Source: Antedon bifida
Lineage: Eukaryota; Echinodermata; Crinoidea; Comatulida; Antedonidae
Reading direction: 5' to 3'
DNA length: 64,000 nucleotides
NCBI GenBank assembly: GCA_963402885.1
Contig: OY727094.1
Location: 16,060,501-16,124,500, forward strand
Notes under the pieces: generated by a model
The model's database searches: none
What the model was told of the DNA's origin: nothing
What the model saw: only the letters and a program-made list of their open reading frames with translations
Shown here: positions 38,501 through 50,500 of the stretch, piece after piece
Position numbering within the stretch: the first letter of the stretch is position 1
Layout: each line of letters starts with the position of its first letter
Program-made: the position numbers and the translations under genes

Positions 38501-41500
38501 GTTATTAGCGTGAAAAACTAGGCCGTTGTCGGCGATAATAATTTGTTTTAGAAATAGCAAATGTCAATCAACAATCAACAAGTCAGTGATTAACACTGTA
38601 ACCAAGCTTATAATAGACGATTTTCGTTCGCTCAGTCGTGATCAGCCGAGTGTAACAAACAAAAATAACATAGCGTTTTCATGGTATTTCAGGACACCAC
38701 GTTGATTAAAAATTGTACCGCCTGAAATGTCAGTAATTGATTCTATTGTTATTTATTTCAAAGGCATACCGTCATTTTTTGGGGGCTCTTTAGATGTTTA
38801 ATATAATAAAATCATTTAATAATGTTAGGCTTAGGCCTAGTATTTACATGTCAGACTCGAATCTTGCTGCGGGGAGGAAGTGCACGGTAGAGCATAATGT
38901 AAACAAAATGTTTAAAATGCTTTGGTATATTTCTACATAACATATTTAGATTGAATACTTGCTTTATAAATTCTTCATTTATTAGACCACTTAATAAGCT
39001 GTTGAATTGAATATTCTACGAGAAACCAACAAAGTACAAACAAATTATTTTCCGACATTTGTCTCTTGTGTGATGTACACTATAAACAACAACGTTTGGT
39101 AAATGGTACAATCCACTTCGGGGGTGTCCATATTTTATTATCACGTATTTGACATAGGCAAGGTTCGTGTGAAATCAGAATTTCAAAAATAATAATTTTA
39201 ATAACAGTATGAGTATATTATAACAGTTTTTATCTATAAAAAAAAAACGATACTTAAGGATGTTGTTTTTTCCACAAAAACATTACCCCATTTACTACAC
39301 TGTACTCTTCCACTGTTAATTGAACCATGTGATTGATCTCATAGTTCAGAGTCAGTAAACACATTGTCTGCAGCCATGGTGCCGCAACTCGCACATGGCT
39401 TAGTTTAAACGTTGTGCAGAAAGAAAAATAAAATCATACGTTAAGAAATTACATTTATTTTCAATTAATTACCGTAGCATAGCCTATGTACTGTATGTAA
39501 TCATCACTGATATAATTATTATTTATATCTAATGAACAGTATAAATAAACAAAATAAATAAACTGCATCAAAACGATCGTTTTTGTATGCCCTGGAAAAA
39601 ATCAACAGAAACAATTTTGTCATATTCGCAGCGCGAGAGCTGATGAGAAAACCATGTGCTTGCGGCGTGACGTCACATCGCCCAAAGTTTCGTAAATCTA
39701 GGGTTGATGACCACACCAACATAACAAAGATTGTAGATGCGCGTCTATGCGGGGAGTGAGCGAGCGATATAGTAGTCTAGCTATCATCTCGGTGTTGTTG
39801 ACTCGGAATTTGAAGATATGAATTTTACCATGATTTTAAAGCTGTTCATGTGAATTTTAAACGTATATTTTACTGTTTTTTTATTATGTTAATTAATATA
39901 TACTTTGTATTATTTGTTGAAGATAAACAAAGTCGGTAATCTAAAGATAAAAAGGGCTCATAATATTATGTACGTATGATTGATTTCTATTGTTGTTGTA
40001 AAACGTTCACGCTTCGCTGGTCGAGGTCAGCGCTCGATCCTCGATAAACACTCCAGAAACGCTCCACAAACACTCTAGAAAAACAGCAGAAAAACACGAG
40101 CGGGAATGTCGAAAGTCCTCTGACCAGTACTGTAGTTGATATCATGTAAAAATTCAAGAAAAATATGCATTATGCCTGCAGAAATGCAGTGCAACCTACT
40201 ACATAAGACCAACAAATTTGTACAATTCAAATACTAAAATGGTGCTATCCTAAATGCACAAGTCAGATTTAATAATTTAACAAATTTATAAAAAAAGAGA
40301 CAGCAGGTACCAATCCTCTGGTCATGTTGATATCTTTACCCCAACCCCATCATTCATAGACACAGTATCATGAATGCTGATAATACTATCGATTGACAGT
40401 AAGTAAATTTATGTGAACCAAAAGATTATTTCTTAATAGGTGTTACTGCCGAAAATAAGAAAAAATATGAAGGTATTATTCAAGTAGCCTCTATACTGTA
40501 ATAAAATATATACATTCTTTAGGAATGCATTTTGTACAATTCTGTTTCAGGAACAAGCATTTTAATCTAAAATTAATAAGTACAAAATTTAGGATTCTGA
40601 TCATGAATGCGATTACAAAAATTAATTTATGACTTACATTATTTTGTTGGTCCACTGCTGCTGCCATGTCTACCAATGTTTGGCAGACATCGACATGACC
40701 ACTTGCTGCACCATGATGCAATGCTGTATTGCCATCCTATTTAACATTTAAAAAATAAATATGTTAGAAATATGCACATTTTTGTTAATAAAAAAAACAA
40801 AACAACAAGAATCTTTTTACAATAATATATCACAGTTGAATAAAAGTATATCTCAAACTAGTAAGTGTACTTGCCCAAGGGCAAGTTTCAATTATAGTTT
40901 AAAACACAGTACAATTGCAATCAAGTAAAGTTTGATACCTCATTAATACCCCATGCTCTCCCTAATTGTGGCCATTTTTATTCACCATATGTATGGATGC
41001 ATGCAATAACAAAAAACAGACAAACATACAAAAAGTGGTGAATTTCCATCCCCATTGACCACAATATTGGATCAAAGATGTTGGATAATTGAAGCTACAT
41101 ATAACATTCCTAGTACAATTGGGTTATATTTGATACCCTGTATGTATAGATGCATGCAATGGGAAAAATGTATAATTATAAACAAACTCTCTATTAATTA
41201 GGCCTATAATAAAGATGTTATGGTTATATGGTATTAAAGTCCCTTCGAACATGATGCATTTGAGGAATGTGAACAATTCAGATAAAATTAAAAAGGAGTA
41301 CTAGAAGAGCAAAAGTTAGAAAATGAAATTGAAAAAGTTGCCAAACAATTATATAGAGGGTACAAACCATCAGATAGAAGGCCTGACATTTAGAAAAAAA
41401 TCTGGGTATCAGTATCTTTTTCATTTGCAATGCAATTATTGTTTTAAGAAATCTTTAGTATTAATTCAAATATTTAAATGTTAACATAATGAAGAATCAA

Positions 41501-44500
41501 GTTCAATAACTTTGTCACCTAGACTAAAAGCAGGTCACATATACTACCATACTTTTAATTTCCAGCCCTATTTGAGTATGATCATACTGATGCAGCCATA
41601 CTACTGTACCCACTGCACCACAAAATATAAACAGTGTGTATATTTGAATGATTTCCAGCCCTATAAGTGATTATGACCATACTGCTGTAGCTATAGGCCT
41701 ACCCCTGTACTCGTTTCACCACACAAAATATCAACTGCTGTTACGCATTCTCTAATAATCTTAAGATAATGAAGCCTAGTGTATAGCTACAAATGAATAT
41801 CAATATATTATCTACAATTGTAACTCAAAGTATTGATATGGATTGGCATGGTAAGGTCCTGGTCAAATTAATTTACACAATTATTATTTAAAGATTATTT
41901 TAAGGCACTGTAATCAATAACTATTTAAAAGAGTACCCATGGGACTACAGAGGTGATTACTGAGTAATAATTGCATGTAATAAGTTTGTTTGTCCCAACA
42001 TTTAGTCTGTCCATTTGTCTGTAGTCTATCCAATTTTGTTGTAAATTAAATCAAGCAAATTGACCAATCACAATGTGATGGATTATCTGAACTGTTGCTT
42101 GTTATTGGTCAACTCACTTGCGTAGCGCCTACATTGTGTTGACAACCAAAGCTTTAGTAAACCAAGTTTTATTTCTGGTTGACTTACTACTGTATGTTTG
42201 ATAGGCTTTATAACAGTTTCATGTATCATCATCTACATCAAAGCAAAGAACTGATAACACAAGAATCTCCTGTTCTTCAATTTGCATTTAAAACACAGTA
42301 TCGGAAGTACAGGGTTAAAAGGTCAAACTGGGTGACGCCATTTCACAGCATGGAGCAGCACCTCCTCCAAACTAGGAAGTCAAAACTATTAATTCCTGTA
42401 GAGGGCTCAGTCAATTACTCTATCCCCCCTATAGTATTAGCAGATCCCCTTTATGATTTTGACTTTCTAATTTGATGAGGGCGCGCTACTCCATGGCTCA
42501 CAATGGCGCCACCCATTAGCTCAATTCTATCCCACAATGCCTTTCGAAATTGTTACGCGCTTCGGACGAACAGGAGATTCTTGTGTTATAAGTTCTTTGA
42601 TCAAAGGTACAATAGTATAGAAATATACCAATTTATTTGTATTTTAGTTATTCTGGATTTTTTTTAGGCTTCATCATTCAAATGTATTTATTCTGAATTA
42701 ATTTGAATGTTAATGTAAGAGGCTGAATGTAATGACAAAGAGAGTATTATTGTTTTACAGTAGAATGAAACTATAAGTATAAAATTGTCAGTCATAAATG
42801 AATATATAAAATCCCAAATTTTTGGTAAAGGGTGGATGAGTAGAATGTATGACTGACTGATTCTAAGAGGTCTCTGTTGACTATTAATTTACAATAGAAA
42901 TGAAAATACTGACAATGATTAGTACTACTATTTAGTATTAGCTGTTGCTGTTAATTTACAATAAAACCTACTAGTGACTTTATGACAGGACGGTAGACGA
43001 AGGGGGACGGTAGATGAAAGGATACGGTAATCTACACAAAATATTAATCTGCGCATGCTTATGCACAGTATACTGAGCATACTCTGTTCTGTTCATTATC
43101 AGGACTTGTATTTGGTTGATTTAACATTCAATCCAATGGACAGAGTAAAGTTTGGACGGAATAAAGTTCATTGCGTCATTTTGAAACCTTGAAACAATAA
43201 AAAATGGCTGATCAGTACGCAAAGGGAATACACATTGTAGTTTTTCATTTTTAGTTACATCATATTTTGTCATTAATGTATATTATAATATGTGGTGGCT
43301 GTGAATTCAATTCAATTTAATTTCAATTCAATAACATTTATTCAATAATGGTAAGACAAGAAAAACAAGTATCCTCGTAGCCTCTTTTAAGGTTTTTCTT
43401 AGGTGTTTTAGTTCATCTTTTTGAACTTTGCTAACTAAACTTTAAATTCAAGTTAGTTATTTTAGTTAAAATAGTGTCAATGACCATGCAACTAAAGGCA
43501 TGATCACTGTTTAAAATTTTTTTTCATTTTTGAAACAAGTTTATTTTTAATCTTTGATATTTTGTGGATAAATAAAAGTTTGAATTTAAAAGAATGTATA
43601 AACAAATATAAGCTTTACAAATTCATTAAAGTTGATCTTTTTATATTGTGATTTTCAAATAGTATACTGTTGACATTATTGCTTATACTTGAATGAATGC
43701 TATAAAGTATAAAGCATTGATAATCTGTCATTGTTCTAAAATATGAAAAACTGTAGCAACACCAACATTACAGTGGGTAGATTTATATTTAAACGTTGAA
43801 TCATGGCTTGCCTCTTGTTATTTGGAGTCAGTTTTGTACTATGTTGTATTTATTATTATTTATAGATGATTAACAAGTCCATATGCATGGCTGCAGTCAC
43901 GTGCAGAAATTTGAGTTAGTGTTTACCGACCGACCTACCGACCGACATAGTGAGCTATAGAGTCTTGTTTGCACGCGACTAAAAATTAATGAATATAAGC
44001 CAAATTAGACTAAGACAAAAAAAATATTACCGTATAGCTCACTTAGGTTGACCCTGGTCTCCCCAATTTCATTTTTTTTTTATGTATATACTGAAATAGA
44101 CCGAAAAATGATATGAAATCATCATCTAGTTTATGCAGGTAATTGTTTTTCTTTTATTTTAAATGCTATTTCAATTAAAAGGTGTTTTGTAAAAAAGGTT
44201 AAAACAAAATTAAATTAAATTTTGTACAGATTTTTGGGTTTTTATTGAACAGTACACTGGTACTGAAAGTGCTAACAATATAAACAGTAAGTAAAATAAA
44301 TGATGAGTGAGGGCACTGTGTAATATAAAATGTATAGGCCCTTGTAATGTATTATGGAAAAAATAATTACAAACTAAAAATGGGTCTAATATAGGTCTAT
44401 ATTACATCCTTTAATATCATTGCTCTTCTTCTTCTTCTTCTTCTTCTTCTATTTAATGAGGAGGAGGTGGTGGACGGAGTTGGTTGTGTGTTGACAATAA

Positions 44501-47500
44501 AAAAGAGTATGGCAAAATGCATTACTAAAAATGATGAATAAAACATCATACTAAAATATTCAGTACAACTAGCATCTTTGATCATTATAATACACAGGGA
44601 TCATAGGACATTTTTTAAGTGACTTGTCTAAAAAATAATTTTTGAAAATTGCACTTTTAAAATACAAAATCATATGTAAGAACAATTGAAGGTTTGTGAA
44701 ATTTTAAGTGTTTTTGTCAAAGATGTAATGTCTCCCTGAAAAAAAAAAATTATTCTTAACATTTTTGTTGAATGTGCCATTTTAATGTAACATAATAGTT
44801 ATCCATTTTGACCAAAAATTTGATCAAAAAAATGTATTTACCTGAAAAAATTTCAAATTAAATATTTTAATGAAAAAATGTTCAAATTGGCTGCCAACCT
44901 ATGGGTGTTTGGTTGAATTTAACCATTTATTTGTCATTTTATAAGTGAAAACATTATTATTTTTCGTTTTTTTTCTACGGAAGTGATTACATTAATTAAC
45001 TTTATTAATAAAACCCTACAAAATAACATATTCAAAATCTGATTTAATTAATCTTTATTTTTCATGATTTTGAGTACAATATACTTTTAACTATTAAATA
45101 CTGTTTAAAAAAATATTATTAATTTAATAAAATGGTCAAGACACTATTGTTTTCAAGTGTTTCAAATGGAAATTTATGACCATAGCGTGAAAAAACATAA
45201 TGTATAGCATTATGTATTGATAATAATACACATTAAAGATTATAATTTCAATTAGAGCATATAACTGTACACTGTTGCCACAAAAAAACTGATATTGTTT
45301 TGCACACAGTAACAACTATATTTAAGCCTAATTGTCAAAAAGCACTAAGTGAAACACCAACAATATTAAAACATCGAAATGCTATAAAACGATAAAGTAT
45401 ACAATGATTAGTGAACAATAGAAAAAAAAAATAAATATTCCATGTGTTTGTTATACAAAATGAATAGCAAACTACTTTTTATTGTACGGAAGCTTAAATT
45501 GACCTTCCGAGATTCCGAGTTACTGACATAATTATCTTGGAAACACGGAATAAAGCAATCTATATGATGCCAAAAATATTATATTTTATTAAAATAATCA
45601 ACTTTAAACTTATATTCTAGAGTATCAGATTAATTATTATTATAATATTGCTTATGTATAAAAAAAAATAAAGCAGTCTCCATTTTATATTTCTTTAGTA
45701 ATTTTGTATTTAATACTTTGAAAACTATAATTAGGATAGAACAATTTGAATTGAATATTATTACAGAAGGCCTATTTAGTTATAAACCTAAACAAATTAC
45801 CGGCCTTCTAGTATTCATTTATTCACATAAAGATATAAAAATGAGTTAAAAAAGGTTAAAATTTGGTAAAATACAGATAAAATAAATCGTTTAAAATACA
45901 AAATACAAGCAAGATTGGTGTGTGTAAGGGTATAGCTTAAAATGATCAATGTATGTAAGTTTCATTGAATTGACTCATTGCAGTAGTGAGAAACGAGTTT
46001 CTTATCCTATTGGTTTTCCATCTTGGGTACATTAAACGCCCTGACTTACTAAAGACAAGGTAATGGTGAGGAAGGGTGATACTCATCAGACATAATTACT
46101 TTTTACTAATATGGCACTGTTAACAATATCTTTAGCGTTCTCTTTAGTTCCTATTATTCTATAAGCTGTTTTACTGATTTCATTAAAATATTTGATTGTA
46201 TAGTATTAAAAGAGGACGAAAAATCTAGAAATAAAACCCTAGCTTAAGTATTTAGCACAATCAAGATGAGCAAGCAAGTTATGTATCAATGTAGTAATAG
46301 ATGTTCATAAACACCAAGCTAATTGAATTCAGCTATCAAAACTAATTTTTTAATATGTAATTGAATAATAAATACTCATTTCAATAATAAATATTCAACT
46401 CATTTTATCTTAATTTTTTTAAACTTTAAAGCTAGAATACCACGATACAGATAGCAGCACAAGACAGAAAAACTAATAAAGTGATATATCACTCTGTGTG
46501 TATGTCATCCATGTGATACCAACATATTTTATGTTTTTAAATTATCCACTTTCAAATAATCAATAATCAGTATTTTGTTTCACATGCTTAGAATTATTTA
46601 CAGGGGCGGTAGCAGGACTATCTTAAGGGGATTGCCCAAATGTCCAGGGCCTTAGCCAGGATTTGAAAAGGGAGTGGGATTTAAAGCAAATTTTGTTAAA
46701 TGACACCTCTAGATGGCCGGAAATGTTCTCGCAGTGTTATTATTACACTTTAGGCCTAGCTTAGAAAATCTACAAAAAATGTATTTCACAATGATCGAGA
46801 GATGTAAATTAGTTGACAAACACAACGTACATGACTTTCCATGAATTTACCCTAAAATGTATATGAAATTTAATTTTTTTAATTTCTCGTTATTACTTCT
46901 TCATTCTGACATGTCTATATTGTTATAATATTTTTTATTTAATAAATAAACGATATTTAAAAGCAATTTTAAACCCAGAATCCCCCTTTAACAAAAAGCA
47001 AATAATCACCGTCAACTAGCACTGTTTCATTTCTAGTTGACTTACTACTGTATGTTTGATAGGCTTTATAACAGTTTTATTATCATCATCTACATCAAAG
47101 CAAAGAACTGCTATTAAACACAAGAATCTCCTGTTCTTCAATTTGCATTTAAAACACAAAAATGTTGTTAAGAATAATTTTTTTTTTCAGGGGGACATTG
47201 CATTTTTAACAAAAACACTTAAAATTTCACAAACCTTTAATTGTTCTTACATATGATTTTGTATTTTAAAATTGCACATTTAAAGAAAAAGTGAAGTATC
47301 ATTCCTTGGTCTTTTAGATTATTGGCTGCCAACAATTTTTATCAAATAAAATATCTAAATATATTGGTATTCTAAAAGAAATTAAAATAAAATGTTTTAC
47401 TTATACAGTACTGTAACATTGTTTGGGCTGGTGATTACGCCCCCTATAATCCGAGAGTGAAGGTTAAGCATCATTTGTTGGTTTATAATTGCTAAACCTT

Positions 47501-50500
47501 CACTCTCGGATTAGAGGGGGCGTAATCACCAGCATCTAAGTATTTAACAAAAATATATTTAAATTTTTTAATTGACAAACCAAGTGAGTTGTACACTACT
47601 TATTCAATCACTTTTATGTTGGTAAAATGAGGTTTGCTATGTTTTTGGAGGATTGCAGAGTTTGACAATTATTTTAAACAAAAAACTGATGTTTTACCCC
47701 AAATATAAGTGGAATAGTCTTGATTTAACCATTGTTTCTAATTGTAAAAACTTTTAAATGATATTTGAAAATTCATTATCTGTCCAACTACTTTCTGATG
47801 AAATAATACGCTATTGTCTATATTTCTGTTGATTTTATTTATTTATTTTAAGTTCTGGTTCCTGTATAGTTATTACCTTTATTCATGTATTTTATTTTAT
47901 ATATTTTCTACTTTTTAAACAAATTGTGTAACCTAAACATATTTTCTGTTTTGTATTCATTTGATCAATACGGAAAAAATTGTATTGAACTCATCACAAG
48001 TCCTCAAATGAGTGCTTATGTTTTTCATATGTACATTTGGATAAAAATAAAAAGCCAGTATACAATCTAAATTAATAGTTGTGCATTAAATCAGGGCAAT
48101 TATTAAATACATTCCTAAGTCAATATACATTTTATTTTGATTTCAAATCTCATGGAATAATTAATTTATGTGTGAAATTATAGGACAATTTTCAATAAAA
48201 AAACATAACAATACTGCTTGAACATTAGATGAAAGAGAAACTTCAATCACTGAATGTCAGTAATTCTTAAATAATTGACAGAAGGTGAAAAGGTGTAAAA
48301 CTAATCAAAGATTAAACATCTACAAGAAATAATTCAGAAACAGAAGGACTTGATTGTTCCATAGTTTTGTACAACAATACTGTAAATGAAATTCTGTATT
48401 TACCTAAAATAATACAAGGTTTAGGTAAAAAGGAAAATCAACATTAAGTGCATATTTTATTAATGTTGTACAAAAATACTACATAGTGTAAATTTTAGTT
48501 TATTTAAAATATTAAATAATTTAGTGTTTGAACTATCAAGAACTATTGGTGGTTGGACATTATTGTTGGACACAGATACCTGGGTCTTTGTACATGCTGA
48601 TATAGAGAGTAGAAGGCATGGGACCACATTAGCACTATTTAGTCAATGAAATCAACTAGTAGCCACATGCTAGAAAGATGTCCTATTCACGCTGCCGTGC
48701 TGTTTAAGGATATTTTATGCTGTGGGTACAATGAGTATATTTGAACTACATAGCATTCGCTGGGTTGGTGTTACCGCAGCCGCTAACGCAGCGTTGAAGG
48801 TAGGTTGTTAAAAAGTATGACCAATGAAAGGTAAGCCACATGTTAAAGGTTTCCTAGTCGTTGGGCTTATAGTAATATTGTTATATGCATTCAGCCATAT
48901 GTGTACTGTGAATAAAGTGTCTGTAGACAAGCAATTTTACGTCTCTTGCCCGTTATTCAACATTCTTGATACGGTGCTCTACTACAAGGAAAGGTAGTAG
49001 GACCTTTCTCTCTTAAAGGGTGGAACTGGTAAGATAAATTCAGTTTTACTAAACTATAGCATAAAAATTTGAACTTGCATAAAAACACCAGAAACGTAAA
49101 CGTTATATTAAATATATTTAGTTATCTGATAATATTTGTTACCACACCGTTTATTTTTCCTTTATTGTAGCACAATAAAATAAAAAAAAATTATGAAACA
49201 TAGGGGAAATTATGGATCAATAATTATTAGAATGTACGATCAATAGAAATTTATTGTCTATTATAAGACTATTATATAGGTCCCATGACAGAATTCAGCT
49301 TGTTAAAGCCATAAAAAAGTTAATAAATGAATCACTTAATGAGGTATTGTAGTAGTAAAATAAACATTTTCTATGCATATTATAAGTTAAAAAATGTGTA
49401 TGAAATTGGTCTGAATCAAATCAATAAAGGAAAACACCAGAAACGTAACGTTATATTACCTATATTATAGTCATCTGATAATATTTTTTACAACACCGTT
49501 TATTTTTCCAATTTTTTTTTAAAGTGCCTCAAAGTTTATGTACAAAAGAATAGAGATTTTCCTGTGTAATTTGAACTTTACTGTAGCACAATAAAAATCC
49601 AAATTATTCTGTGATATTATAAAAAACAATTATGGATAGATTATTAGGATGTATGATCAATAGAAATTGTTTGCCTTTGACTATTATTATATAACAGACA
49701 GAATTTAGCTTGTTAAACCCATAACAAAGCTAATAAATGAATTGTATAATAAATAGTAGTAAAATGAACAAAATATTGCTGGATGTGTAAATGTGTATGA
49801 AATTGGTCTGAATCAAATCAATAAAGTAAGAATAATTCCATCTACAGTATTTATTCATAGGAAAATTGTCATGGAATATAGTTTTATTAAATTTAATCTT
49901 AATAGATAAATCTTAATTTACTCTGTGAACATGAATGTAAATTGAAAAGATAGGACCATATCCAACTGAAACAAGGACGAACCAAGTTTAATATTAGTTT
50001 AAAAAAAGGTTGTACTGAAATAGAATCTACAACAATGAAGAGTTTATAAACAATTGTAATACATTTATATAATGCAAAGTCATTTACATCCATTGATTAA
50101 AATACAAAGTTATGCTACAATAACTTGGCATATATATTTTTGTTAAATAGCTTGTACTGAAATTTGAAATTTGTCTATATAAGTTCTTTTAAAAGTAACC
50201 ATTTAACATTAATGTTAGAAAATGTTAAACTTAAAATTATAAAAATTGAACCTTACATATAGCTACTGTATGTTTATCCTCAAAAAAGTTTTGTTTGATA
50301 AAGTTGGATGATGGAGATAAATATGAATGAATAAAACATGATAAAAGTGCAACTGCAGACTTTGCAAAGCACTGGTGATCACCATTATCAGTGCTCTAAA
50401 ATATTTCATAATGTTAAATTTTGGATACACTCTGAACTTGTTACAGTTGTGTAGAACATTTAAGTCTAGTTCAGCTTTCTTGTGTTTCTTGTTGTTTTTC

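Noticed and set aside
41037..41054. Additional ankyrin exon reading DGNSPL on the minus strand
   Set aside because: The ankyrin pattern is lost after six residues and no donor in phase follows. Kept only as a possible scrap.
44397..44585. Minus-strand frame with an Arg run
   Set aside because: The Arg run is a translated microsatellite (CTT/CCT). The matching segment in copy B does not keep the frame.
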